Source: Pycnococcus provasolii
Lineage: Eukaryota; Chlorophyta; Pseudoscourfieldiophyceae; Pseudoscourfieldiales
Assembly: GCA_049487715.1 (NCBI GenBank)
Contig: CP150557.1
Location: 372,001-436,000, forward strand
Length of the DNA: 64,000 nucleotides
Direction of reading: 5' to 3'
Below the pieces are notes generated by a model. The model saw only the letters and a list, made by a program, of their open reading frames with translations, searched no databases and was not told the DNA's origin. The position numbers and the translations under genes were made by a program. The first letter of the stretch is position 1. Each line of letters opens with the position of its first letter. Shown here piece by piece: positions 55,032 to 64,000 of this stretch.

Positions 55032-56676
55032 ATGCGTTTTAATCTGGTAACCTCTGGTGTCTCTGTGTGTCGTGTATCTGCGTCTGTATCTGCGTCTGTG
55101 CCTTCATCATTCTGTCTTGGGTTTTCAGCATCAGCATCTTCATCTTCATCTTCATCATCACCTTCATCTTCATCTTCACCTTCATCTTCTAGGCGGTGGT
55201 GGTGGTGGTGGTGGTGGTGGTAGTGGAACGGGTCCGTCTGCGGCATACGCAAACACGCTCGTCTCACCCCTGACCTCAATCAAGGAGTTCTACGCCGGGT
55301 TCAGGAAAGAACTACACGCATCCTTAATTGCAAACGAAATGACAAACGCGGCGTCCGTCGTGTCCGTGCAGCCAGGATCGGCGCAAACGCTCGAAGATAC
55401 CGTGCTGATCAACCGCGTCTCGTCGCGACTCGGAGTGCTCACCTTGCACAACCCAGAGCGCCTGAACGCGCTCACGCCAAAAATGATCCGAGAAATGAGA
55501 ATGCACGTCGACGCCGTGGAAGGGGCGGCGGCCATGTACATAGATAAAGACAAAAAAGAAGACGAGGACGTTGCTGTGAGCAACCACTCGTTCAACTGCC
55601 TGCTCGTGCGCGGTGCGCCGCGAGCAAGCAAGGCAGGCACACTGCCCAAGCCGGCGTTCTGCGCCGGAGGCGACGTACGCGGTATCCTGAAGCTCAAGCC
55701 GCAGGAAGCGATGCAATTCTTCACGGAGGAGTACAGCCTCGACCACAGAACGTCCACGGTTACGGTGCCGTACGTCAGCATCTGGGACGGGCCGGTCATG
55801 GGAGGCGGTGTCGGCGTATCTGCACATGGAAGCTACCGAGTCGCAACAGAGCGCTGCGTGTTTGCCATGCCCGAGTGTGCCATCGGTATCTTCCCCGACG
55901 TAGGGGGCACGCACCTGCTGTCGTCTCTGCCACGCGCCCTTGGGAACTACCTCGCCCTCACCGGAGGCAAGCTCAGTGGTTTGGAGGCGTACGAGGCGGG
56001 TATCGCCACGCACTTTGTGCGTAGCAGCCAGATTGGCAGCCTAGTGGACCGGCTGGCGCAATCCGCGGACATAGCTGTGTCACGCAATGTGGCTCGCGCG
56101 GGCATCGAGCAGGTTCTCGCGGAGGTGACCGTGGCGGCGATGGACACGGACGACGTGAAAAGGACAGAGTTAAGCTTGCTCCGGGACGGCGGGTATCTGA
56201 ACAGATGTTTCGATGCGGAGACTGTGGAGGAGTGCGTGGCGAAGCTCAAGGAGGAGAGGCTACGCATCGACGAGCAGCTCGCAGCAGCGAAGAATGAGCA
56301 GCTAGAGCGCGTGCGCGAGTGGATCGTGTCGTGTGAAGCTGCGATGGAGACGGCAAATCCGCTCTCTCTCAAGGTCTCCATGGCTCTGCTTCGGTATGGC
56401 CGCGGCAGCGGCGACGGCAAGCGTCCAAGTCTCGCGGAATGCCTTCGTGCGGAGGCTCGAGCCATGTGGCACTTTGTGAAAACGCTTGATGATGCGGACG
56501 ATGCGAAGAAGGGCGACTTCTTCGCCGGCGTGACACATCGTCTGGTCACTAAGTCGCCAGGTTCGCCACCGTGGCAGTACAGTCGCCTCGAGGATGTGTC
56601 AGACAGAGACGTCGATATGGTGATGAACGCGACGAGCGACGATGACAACGTGCTCACGCCTCTAGCAAAGCTGTGA
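55032..56676 (+). CDS. 3-hydroxyisobutyryl-CoA hydrolase-like crotonase, N-terminus unresolved
   Basis: The crotonase-fold body starts near residue TVLINRVSSRLGVLTLHNPE and follows HIBCH enzymes: LNALTPKMIREMRMHVD, KPAFCAGGDVRGILKLK (oxyanion-hole Gly pair), DGPVMGGGVGVSAHGSYRVA and MPECAIGIFPDVGGTHLLSS with the catalytic Glu/Asp region. HIBCH works in mitochondrial valine breakdown. The C-terminal third is the usual HIBCH helical extension. The main open frame begins at 55057 without an ATG and reads through a His/Leu-coding TCATCT stutter and a Gly-coding GGT run. An ATG at 55032 gives a Ser-rich leader (MRFNLVTSGVSVCRVSASVS) in another frame, so a short intron inside the stutter (donor GTGTCT or GTATCT, acceptor TTCTAG or TTTCAG) is likely. 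Confidence 0.8.
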
Positions 56677-56848
56677 GGCGATTGATGATGATGTAAAAAG
56701 CCATTTCATGTCTTTTTTAGTCAACAAGTTGTGACACACAAACGTAATTTGTTCACAAAGTAAAAGTACATTCCATTACTGAATGAGCGATCTTAGCAAA
56801 AAAGGAAAGGAAAACGTAGGAGAAGAAGAAAAAGTACGCCGCGAGAAC

Positions 56849-57931
56849 TTACGAATCGAGCGCTGGTGCAACGAGACGATCGGACATCCACGAAGGCTTT
56901 CCGTCCGACGACATTACGAGTTGTGATAAGGCCAACTCAAGAGCATAGATTATACCAAACATCCGATCGTGCTGAAGCCTTTCTCCGCGGCTCGAGAGCA
57001 CTTGAAATCGAAAGCGTCGTCCGCAGTGCGTAGGCTCGTTGCACCCGCTTACCGTCTCAATCTTGGCCCCAACCACGCGCAGGCCGGCGGCGTGAAGCAC
57101 ACTTGCCGCCTCCAGCAGTGCGCCAGGCTCACGCGTGGCAGGATGTGTCCCTTCAACGTCGATCAGTGTTGTTTTCCCACCCTTTTCGTTGTGCACGGTG
57201 ACGTCACCATGTCCGTGGCTTGCGACGGGCGCCCCGTCCACGTCCAACTCACCGTCAGTTGGCGCTACGTTAACGGGCGCACAGAAGTGCACGACGTCCT
57301 CGACGCGCCCGGCGATATCGGCGGCGTCGCGGTCGGAGAGCGCAGTTTTCGTTTTTGTGTGCAGTGTGAACGTCACGTTGGCGTCTAGGTACTCGTCGTC
57401 GCTTTCGTCTACGGTGGTTTCGAGCGACGCGTCCACCATCGCGTATCCCATTCCGTTGACCGTCCACGCGACGGCCTGCAGGAGCGCTTGGTTGTCGCGG
57501 CACGAGACGGTGAATTTGGTGCACGAGTGGTCGTCGCTGTGTTCGAAGCTGCACGACGCGACGTAGCACGACACGGCGTTTTCCATGGCGGCGATCGTCT
57601 CTTCGTCGAGGTCGTCGAGGTCAAAGGATTCGTCTTCGGACTTCGACGTGTCCAAAATGGCGCGGCACACTAAATTACGTCGCGTCACACCAACCATCAT
57701 CATGCCAGCAGAACCACCATTACCACCAACAACCCCAGAACCACATGGACGATGATCATGAGCACGCGAGACCACGCGGGCAGATACCGCAGATACACCA
57801 CCAGGACGATTAGCAGGACGACGACCAAGAGGAAGAGGAGAACACAAAGCACCCTGAGATCGGGGAGAAGCCTGGGTAGGAGCCTGGCACGCACGCACGG
57901 CAGACACGCGCGCAGACATGTATACAAGCAT
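56849..57931 (-). CDS. Protein with two ACT domains, predicted plastid
   Basis: A 360-residue protein from ATG 57931 (57919, MSARVSAVRACQAPTQASPR, is also possible and gives a cleaner transit leader). Two ACT modules follow: one near SCTKFTVSCRDNQALLQAVA and one near HNEKGGKTTLIDVEGTHPAT, which continues LLEAASVLHAAGLRVVGAKI and has RFRFQVLSSRGERLQHDRMF. Plant ACR-type ACT proteins have similar tandem modules and bind amino acids. No catalytic domain is attached. The role is probably sensing an amino acid or regulating a biosynthetic enzyme; the ligand is unknown. An ATG at 58053 opens a different frame that does not match. Confidence 0.85.
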   Translation of the reverse strand: MLVYMSARVSAVRACQAPTQASPRSQGALCSPLPLGRRPANRPGGVSAVSARVVSRAHDHRPCGSGVVGGNGGSAGMMMVGVTRRNLVCRAILDTSKSEDESFDLDDLDEETIAAMENAVSCYVASCSFEHSDDHSCTKFTVSCRDNQALLQAVAWTVNGMGYAMVDASLETTVDESDDEYLDANVTFTLHTKTKTALSDRDAADIAGRVEDVVHFCAPVNVAPTDGELDVDGAPVASHGHGDVTVHNEKGGKTTLIDVEGTHPATREPGALLEAASVLHAAGLRVVGAKIETVSGCNEPTHCGRRFRFQVLSSRGERLQHDRMFGIIYALELALSQLVMSSDGKPSWMSDRLVAPALDS

Positions 57932-58128
57932 GTTGAGAGCAGGTTCGGGAGTGATGGGGTGATGATGGACGCGGACAGAGCACGAACCAAACGCGCCCAG
58001 GAAAACGGGGGCGGTCGGAGCGGAGACGGAGCGGGAGCAGAAAAAGTTCCCATACAAAAACCTAGTTCAAACTACCCACATGGGGATACACTCCTTGCCT
58101 CCCATGTCATGCTTGGTCGCAATGATCA

Positions 58129-58154
58129 CCCTAACCCTAACCCTAACCCTAACC
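58129..58154. repeat. Interstitial telomere-type tract (CCCTAA)n
   Basis: Four perfect CCCTAA units followed by CCCCGGGGG, 198 bp upstream of the ACT-protein start codon and beyond the AP-1 sigma 3' end (the two genes are in tandem on the minus strand). A CAGT run at 58361-58385 lies in the same spacer. Confidence 0.88.
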
Positions 58155-58393
58155 CCGGGGGTAGGTTGATCTGCCCTTGTCCATGTCCATGTGGGAACCG
58201 GTTCGTAGAGGCCATGGCCATGATGGCCAGAAATGGCCTCACCAATCAGCCTACGATAAGATAAGTCTATGTATGGCGTGCGTGTCCCTCATTTTTCCCG
58301 TCTTGAAAGTACCTGTTTATGCAAGTTTCGTGTGCTAAATGTATGTATGTATGATTACAACAGTCAGTCAGTCAGTCAGTCAGTCATGCCGGC

Positions 58394-59048
58394 TTACGAT
58401 TCCGCCTCACCGCCTGGACTCGTCTGAGCCGCTAACTCGTCCTGCGCCTCAATCGCGCGACGAACTTTATCAAGTAAATAAAATACGTGGGTGTGAGTGG
58501 GTGTAGGTTGTGTTTGTTAGTACTAGGTGGTTCTGTGTTGTTGTTATTCGCTGTGCGCCACACACATACGATAGATACCACGGAGATATCGCATATTAAG
58601 AGGCATATCTCTTCGGAGAAAGACACAACACAAAGAAAGAAAGAAAGAAAGACGTACTGTGCTTCTTGCTCGTCTCCTGCAAGCCGCCAGCGACGAGAAC
58701 CTCGTCAAGCACGAAGTAGGCTCTGTGAAAGTTGAATATGAGGTCCAACTCGCAGACGTTGCCAAAGTACCTGTCGAGAACCTCGACGTAGTGGTGGATC
58801 ATGTCAAGCGCGTGCAGCTCGTTGTCGTTCGCGTCAATTCCAACGACGAAGTACAAGCTCGCGTACCTCTTGTAGGCGACACGCAGGTCCTGGTACTCGA
58901 TGAAGTTGCACAGCCTCGCAGGCCGCGACAAGATGAGCGGAGCAAGCTGCTTCATGATTTTCGTGCGTTCCTTGCCTGTGTACTGGCTGTAGAATTTGCT
59001 CAGGCGCACCTTGCCCTGCCGCGACACGAGCAACATGAAGTGAATCAT
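58394..59048 (-). CDS. AP1S: AP-1 clathrin adaptor sigma subunit, two exons
   Basis: I read join(58658..59048, 58394..58464) on the minus strand, 153 residues; the family norm is about 157-161. The small adaptor subunit sits in AP-1 at the trans-Golgi network and endosomes. Exon 1 starts MIHFMLLVSRQGKVRLSKFY and contains KERTKIMKQLAPLILSRPAR, YKRYASLYFVVGIDANDNEL, IHHYVEVLDRYFGNVCELDL and FNFHRAYFVLDEVLVAGGLQ. The unspliced frame would end in a Phe/Ser-rich tail. Instead, donor A|GTACGT after LQETSKKH and acceptor ATAAAG give a second exon reading IRRAIEAQDELAAQTS and a stop, the typical AP-1 sigma ending. The 193-bp intron carries a TTTC run. AP-2 sigma is less likely because of this C-terminal tail. 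Confidence 0.92.
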
Positions 59049-60408
59049 CGCGGTGGAGGAATACGAGAGCACCGCGTCGAGGAGTGCTTACTTGCGGCCG
59101 TGTTCGTTCACACGGAGAGTCGCCGAGTCAGAGAACCGGAGGGAGGAGACGGGTGACGGGTGTCAGACAAGACGCAAGCAATGAAAAGATACCTCGGAGA
59201 ATCGAAGTATAAAACTGAAATGGAAACGCGCGCCCCACCGCCGAAGGAGCGCAAACCCCACTCCCTCCTCGAAACGCGAAAGTCCAAGGCAACGCCCGCA
59301 AAAGCGTCGAAGGACGACGAGCACGAAGCGCGTGTCAACCAGGTGACCACGACAACTGGAGTGGTAGGAAAAAACGTGAGCTCACAAACTCCAGTTGAAA
59401 TAAGTCTTCCCCGCCATCAACGGAAGAAGGAATGCGCTCATCATGCATGCATGCGCACATGGCCGATGGCGAGGGAACCCCATGGAGTCATGGCTGTACT
59501 TTGTACCACTTCTGGCAACCTGCGCGTAACACTGCCACACTGGGTCCACTGCACTCATGCACTCATGCACTGCACTGACGCACAATAATTGCACAGGAAA
59601 TGCGCAAAGGACTACAACTGTACTGCACTGCACAAAAAGTTGCACACACTGAACTATCGTAGCATAGTACTACAATTCTATACAACTGGACATCGCGATT
59701 ACAGTATGGAAAGGTTTATTACAGAACTAGTTTTACCTTGGGAGCACTGGCACCTACCTGGCAGTGAGTGGCAGCCTCCATGGGTAATACCATCCACAAT
59801 AACGGCGTGCACGCACTGTAAACCTTTAAGGTTAGTTGCTGTGTTGTGCGCGCATACAGTACCTTTAAGAATATGTTGTTCAGTTGTTTCCTCTACATAA
59901 GAACTACTATACCACTCTACCCTACCACTCTACGAGTCGTTGTTTTGTTCGTTTTTGACCACGCTAGTTATCGTAGCAAACTAACCTTACTTCTACAAAA
60001 CTACGTACATACATCAGACAACTGAGTGAACTGATGGTGAACTGAGTGAAGTGACACCACCTGAAGAAGGTGTGCACAACTGCACACGACGCCGACCTTT
60101 ATCTTACATCCTTCGACCTGCCGTTGCATCTTTGCATCCATTTATCTTGTTGCCTCCGGCTCCACTGACACTGAGCTCGCCGGTGGTGCCTTTTCAGTTT
60201 ATCCAAACTTGGCCAACTCCAGCTCACTGCTCCCCATCTCAAGGCCTCATCCTCATCCGGCCTGAAGAAGGCGGCCATCATCGGCACCGGCACCGGCATT
60301 CTCCGTGCATCGGGATCATCGGCCGCGTCATCCTTAAGGCCTTAAGGTTCCCAGTTCGTAAACCAGATTCTTATTCGTATCGTCCGTATTCCTTAATACC
60401 TCGAAGCT
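59049..60408. other. Long intergenic region, no supported gene
   Basis: 1.36 kb between the divergent AP-1 sigma and CysA-like genes, with many short stutters (CACTGCACTG, CATGCATG, TACCACTCTACC, GTGAACTGAGTGAA). A plus-strand frame at 59181-59588 gives a Lys-rich start (MKRYLGESKYKTEMETRA) but drifts into low-complexity sequence, so I do not call it. There is no telomere-type tract. G-rich degenerate GGGTAGGG strings occur at 60436-60472 inside the start of the next gene. Confidence 0.5.
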
Positions 60409-61431
60409 ATGCACGTGCTGCGTGGCACCAACATGGGTAAGGGTTGCGGTTCGGGTAGGGTTGGGGGGGGACAGCGTCGCAACACAACGACGGTGAGTAG
60501 TTGTAGGCCCGTCGTGAGCACAAACAGTATGATGACGAGGACGCCAAGCAGCAGACGGCGAGCAGGGGCGGCGGGAGCGGGAGGACGGAGCCACGGACGG
60601 CGGAGTAGCGTGACGCGCAACTCGGTTCTCGTCGAGGACGTACGTTCATTTTCTCGACTTGCTATGCACTTCACCGACGCCTTCTTGTTGACTCACATTT
60701 CCACCACCCAACAAAATGAAACTCGTAAACCAATACAGGTGTGGAAGTCGTATGACGGCGAACGTTGGGCGCTGAAGAACATCAACCTCGAAATTGAAAC
60801 CTCAAGCCTGGTTGCACTCGTCGGACCAAGCGGCTCAGGCAAGACAACACTGCTTCGACTGATCGCAGGCCTTGAGCGCTCCGACCGCGGGTCTGTGTGG
60901 CTGAACGGCCGCGAGATGACGGACTGCGAGCCGCGCGACCGCAACATCGGCTTTCTTTTCCAGAACTATGCGCTCTTCCCGTACATGACCGTTGGCGAGA
61001 ACGTCAGCTTCGGCCTGGACATTCGCGGGCGCGAAAAGGAGAGCACGGCGCGGCGAGTCAAAGACTTGCTTGAGCTCGTGAAGCTGGAGCACCTCGCGGA
61101 TCGCTTCCCCCACCAGCTCAGTGGAGGGCAAAGGCAGCGCATCGCGCTCGCGCGCAGTCTCGCGCTTGAGCCTGAGGTGCTTTTGCTCGACGAGCCGTTC
61201 GGCGCGCTGGACGTGAACGTGCGTAAGGAGCTACGTCGATGGCTGCGCGACTTGCACGAGGAGATTCCGGTGACGACTGTGTTCGTGACGCACGACCAGG
61301 AGGAGGCGATGGAGATTGCGAGCGAGATGGTCATTTTCGACCAAGGCGGCATCGAGCAGGTTGGCAGTCCGGTGGACATTTACGACAATCCTGCGACGGA
61401 GTTTGTGCAGAGTTTTATCACCAAGCACTAG
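60409..61431 (+). CDS. CysA-like ABC ATPase (plastid sulfate transporter type)
   Basis: A 340-residue protein. The first 100 residues are a basic, Ser/Arg-rich leader; ATG 60409 is taken but 60433 ([16 protein letters not shown]) is also possible, and an intron in the leader cannot be excluded. The ATPase begins [20 protein letters not shown] and has Walker [18 protein letters not shown]-loop [13 protein letters not shown], signature [20 protein letters not shown], Walker [13 protein letters not shown] and switch His in [10 protein letters not shown]. It follows sulfate/molybdate importer ATPases such as CysA, which green algae encode for plastid sulfate uptake. It stops right after the ATPase ([14 protein letters not shown]), lacking the C-terminal regulatory domain of bacterial CysA. 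Confidence 0.88.
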   Translation: MHVLRGTNMGKGCGSGRVGGGQRRNTTTVSSCRPVVSTNSMMTRTPSSRRRAGAAGAGGRSHGRRSSVTRNSVLVEDVRSFSRLAMHFTDAFLLTHISTTQQNETRKPIQVWKSYDGERWALKNINLEIETSSLVALVGPSGSGKTTLLRLIAGLERSDRGSVWLNGREMTDCEPRDRNIGFLFQNYALFPYMTVGENVSFGLDIRGREKESTARRVKDLLELVKLEHLADRFPHQLSGGQRQRIALARSLALEPEVLLLDEPFGALDVNVRKELRRWLRDLHEEIPVTTVFVTHDQEEAMEIASEMVIFDQGGIEQVGSPVDIYDNPATEFVQSFITKH

Positions 61432-61553
61432 ACGTTCGATTGACGCGTCGTGTGTGCTGTGTTGACAGCAGAGGTTGACAGAAGCTTACCTTAGACTACA
61501 GTACCTAAAAGATAATTAATACACAAGCTTTCGTTGAATCAACTTGTCGGACA

Positions 61554-62090
61554 TCAGAGCTCCTGTGCGCCTGTGCCACTGCACACGCCGCTTCCGATGA
61601 TTTCCGCGCACACGGCGCGTTTCTTGTCCCGCCCCTGCTGGCCACCCGGGTTGTTTTCGCCTGCGATACTCGCATCCACGATATCCATGGCGGGTTTGTA
61701 CCTCTGAATCGCGTCGCACATCGTTTGCAGCGCACTTTCTTTTTCTTTGTGGTCAAATGCACACGCCACCTTGCCGGCTTTGGCGTCGGCGCAAGTGAGA
61801 GCCCACGCGTTCCTGACGACAGCCTGCTTCTCGCCGTGTCCGAGAAGCACCCAGTTCGGCGGCACGCGGCTTCGCACGACGAGGCGCACGTTGCTTTCCG
61901 TCGTTTCGTACAGGCATGTGCACGCCCTGCACTTGTTTTCGACGGATATGCCTTGTAGGTTGGATAAATAAGTATTCGGGTCAAGGTCCGTCACGAGGAA
62001 CTGCGCGTCCGTTTCCGCGTGTACCAGTATAAGTGTTAACGTGCATAGTGCTAATAGTGCTAATAAAAGGTTAGACGACTTCATGGCCAT
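61554..62090 (-). CDS. Small secreted Cys-containing protein, unknown
   Basis: A 178-residue protein. MAMKSSNLLLALLALCTLTL with LVHAE is a strong signal peptide. The mature part has nine cysteines spaced like CRACTC, LTC, VAC, TMC, AVC and GVC. The helical character and pairing suggest a compact disulfide-bonded fold, perhaps saposin-like or canopy-like, but no family motif is convincing. There is no ER-retention signal; it ends SGTGAQEL. It probably acts in the secretory pathway or outside the cell. It is convergent with the CysA-like gene. Confidence 0.7.
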   Translation of the reverse strand: MAMKSSNLLLALLALCTLTLILVHAETDAQFLVTDLDPNTYLSNLQGISVENKCRACTCLYETTESNVRLVVRSRVPPNWVLLGHGEKQAVVRNAWALTCADAKAGKVACAFDHKEKESALQTMCDAIQRYKPAMDIVDASIAGENNPGGQQGRDKKRAVCAEIIGSGVCSGTGAQEL

Positions 62091-63119
62091 GCGAGGTTCG
62101 TGCGAGGAGACGAGGCAGGAAGCGAGGCTTAAGAGGCGTGCTGCGTGCGTGCGAAATCACCACGTCGAGGCGAAATGTGAGGCCATCACCTAGGTGGCCT
62201 CACTGAATATATGGCATACCACCAATAATACGCTCTTCAATACGACGGAATCACACAGCACACAGCACACAGCACACAAGAAACACGTGCTGACGTAAGT
62301 GGATGATGTAAGTGTATGTGCGCACGGCAAAAAAAGCTTGAATTTTTCTCGGAAAAAAAAAGGGGGTTAGGGTTAGGGTTAGGGTTAGGGTTAGGGCTAC
62401 CGGGTAGGGTTGTGAGGTGGGATTTCCGACACGTAAAGTAGGGGATAAACCTCCTCCCTCACGTCACCTCCCCCCTACAAGCCCCCGACAGTCCGAGGGA
62501 AGGGCTGAAGGGGAGGCGGCCAGGCGGGGGGGAGTGGTCTTCGCTGAATACAGTACAGTACGTCGTTCGTCGTGATTCGTGAAGCGAAGAAAAGTCGTCA
62601 AGAAACACACGCGGCTCCTCGTCAAAGTCGCGATGCTCAGGCAGTCGACTAGGAAGGAAGGAGGGCAGGCCGGCAGGAGGGAGGCGAAGAGCGAAGAGGG
62701 GAAGGAGGCGAAGAGGCGAGGACCTGAGGCGAGGCGAGGCGAGTGCGAGGTTCATCGAGGCGAGGTGGCTGCGAGTGCGAGTCTGCGAGAGTGAGCCTCA
62801 TCGAGGTGGCTGCGAGGCGCATCGGAACGTCCCCCTAGGAGGTGGGAGCTGATCCTCTGACTGTGTGGTGTCGGACCTTCCTCCCGTTCCGAGGTCCGAG
62901 GTCCGAGGTCCGAGGTCCGAGTTTGACTTTCCTTGACGTCCCGGGAGGCGGCCATCATTCCGTGATTTCTCCATCGGCCATCACTTCTCCCCTTCCTCTT
63001 TGTATTGACTTTCTTTGCGTGTCGTATCTTCTTAGACTTTCTACTCCTGTTAAGACCTTCCTTAAGACCTTAAGGAGGCTGAAGCACTCACCTTCGAAGA
63101 CCTTAAGAAGTGAAGTGAA

Positions 63120-63151
<32 letters not shown>

Positions 63152-63612
63152 TTGGCTTTGGTATTTGTTGTGTGGATTACTTCCTACAAGAAGCTTATCT
63201 ATACTAAGGTTAAGCATCTCTTGACTCGTTTTCTTGGAAGTCTTGGAAGACGCTCCACCACGGTCACGGGGGAAAACTCTAGAGTATATCAGCATAGACA
63301 TCTCACTCACTCACTCACTCACCTGCTGGTCATCATCTCTGGCTCTCTGTGCACACGACTGTAGCTACCTTGAAGAGGATTCAGGAAAAGGAACCAAAAC
63401 AAATCAAAAATAGCACAAGCACAAAGAAGCCTGCTCCTCCGCTGTTGGGTGCAAACCATTAAAACGAACGAACGGACCAAACCTACGGGTCTCTACGCGC
63501 TGAAGGCAATGGCACCGTCGCGTTTCGCAAGAGCGCACGAGGAAGGGAGCTTGCCGCCACGAGCCAGAAGTACGGAACCGACGCGACTTGCCTCACAGAG
63601 TCGTAACCGCGT
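62091..63612. other. Intergenic region with many simple repeats, no gene seen
   Basis: It holds CACACAG stutters (62250-62280), GCGAGGCGAG-type words (62690-62790), GTCCGAG x4 (62891-62920), a TTTC run (63121-63148) and CTCA x4 (63302-63320). Open frames on either strand are short and repetitive. Confidence 0.55.
62364..62396. repeat. Interstitial telomere-type tract (TTAGGG)n
   Basis: Five TTAGGG units after an A/G run, ending GGGCTACCGGG, 274 bp upstream of the small secreted protein's start codon. Confidence 0.88.
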
Positions 63613-63721
63613 CTACGACGCGACGGCGGAAACGAGAGCGTCCAAGTCGCTGACAGCAAAATCGCCATTCGCGCCGTCGCGATTCTTTTCACACTGCCTG
63701 CAACCTTCCGTGAGGCGAACA

Positions 63722-63754
<33 letters not shown>

Positions 63755-63999
63755 GCACAAAAGACGGCGAAGCTCAAAAAAAGAGAGGAATTCTCAGCGC
63801 ACGTCTCGATGTATGAATCTGCGCAGCACGTCACCAACGTCCATCCAATCTCGCACAAAATCTTGGGTTCTTCAAGGCGTAAGGGAACACCGCCGCTCGT
63901 ACCTCCTTCGCGGAGTGTCGTCAGCCATGCCGCAGCGTCGCGCAACGCCGCGCTGAGGCGCTCAGAACCAACGAAGCTTCCCAGTCTACCACGAGCGAT
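63613..63999 (-). CDS. 3' part of a gene continuing past the right edge (partial)
   Basis: A frame open from the window edge to a stop at 63613 encodes about 128 residues. The upstream part reads GRLGSFVGSERLSAALRDAA and LEEPKILCEIGWTLVTCCAD, which looks helical and like real protein. The later part contains ten Asp from a GAC run and may be intron or UTR reading. No family is recognised. I keep it as a likely partial gene of uncertain 3' structure. Confidence 0.35.
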
Positions 64000-64000
64000 G

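Noticed and set aside
58053-58053. ATG at 58053 as start of the ACT protein
   Set aside because: It opens a different frame that does not contain the ACT domains; 57931 or 57919 is in frame.
59160-59588. 142-codon plus-strand frame
   Set aside because: It begins with GTG, and from the first ATG (59181) it runs into repetitive CACTCATGCAC-like DNA with no domain. It is kept only as a note on the spacer.

Overview
This window reads as nuclear chromosomal DNA of a photosynthetic eukaryote, most likely a green alga of the early-branching (prasinophyte-grade) chlorophytes. The lineage is an inference. Plastid-directed proteins carry plain N-terminal transit-like leaders with no signal peptide in front, which argues for a primary plastid; one leader (FKBP) also has a twin-arginine-like lumenal signal. 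There are ciliary genes (a DM10/EF-hand Rib72/EFHC1 protein), a plant-style AP-1 sigma subunit, starch-binding-type modules and a nuclear CysA-like ABC ATPase. Genes are dense, mostly single-exon and on both strands. I recovered three introns by matching splice sites to family sequence (170, 100 and 193 bp; in VPS4, an EcsC-family gene and AP-1 sigma). Two further genes (a DMT-type transporter and an HIBCH-like hydrolase) have N-termini I could not resolve.

Layout. 1-10 kb: VPS4, a thylakoid-lumen FKBP, an EF-hand protein and a three-DM10 ciliary protein (convergent pair), and a plastid-type membrane protein. 10-22 kb: an NRPS-like adenylation-carrier-BAHD fusion, a plastid esterase-CBM-CBM-esterase protein, an orphan protein and a long Na+/H+ antiporter. 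22-31 kb: transaldolase, an RluA-type pseudouridine synthase, a Cys-rich secreted protein, a decayed mobile element with gag-like and methyltransferase-like frames, a truncated AMP-binding protein and a small tRNA-binding-domain protein. 31-42 kb: a sialyltransferase-like GT29, an AlkB-type dioxygenase with a UBZ4-type finger, a secreted acidic protein, PPWD1 (WD40 plus cyclophilin) and a protein with ten phage-integrase-type repeats. 42-64 kb: an LRR/coiled-coil protein, an EcsC-family protein, a Pro-rich surface protein, a ceramide-glucosyltransferase-like GT21, a DMT-type transporter, a CDF metal transporter, an HIBCH-like hydrolase, a double-ACT protein, AP-1 sigma, a CysA-like ATPase, a small secreted Cys protein and a partial gene at the right edge.

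The genes do not form one pathway; this is an ordinary gene-dense chromosome segment. The most unusual items are the A-PCP-BAHD fusion, the double-esterase/CBM protein, the integrase-repeat protein, and short telomere-type (TTAGGG/CCCTAA) tracts that sit almost only in 5' intergenic DNA, within about 300 bp of start codons, and are absent from every convergent 3' spacer.
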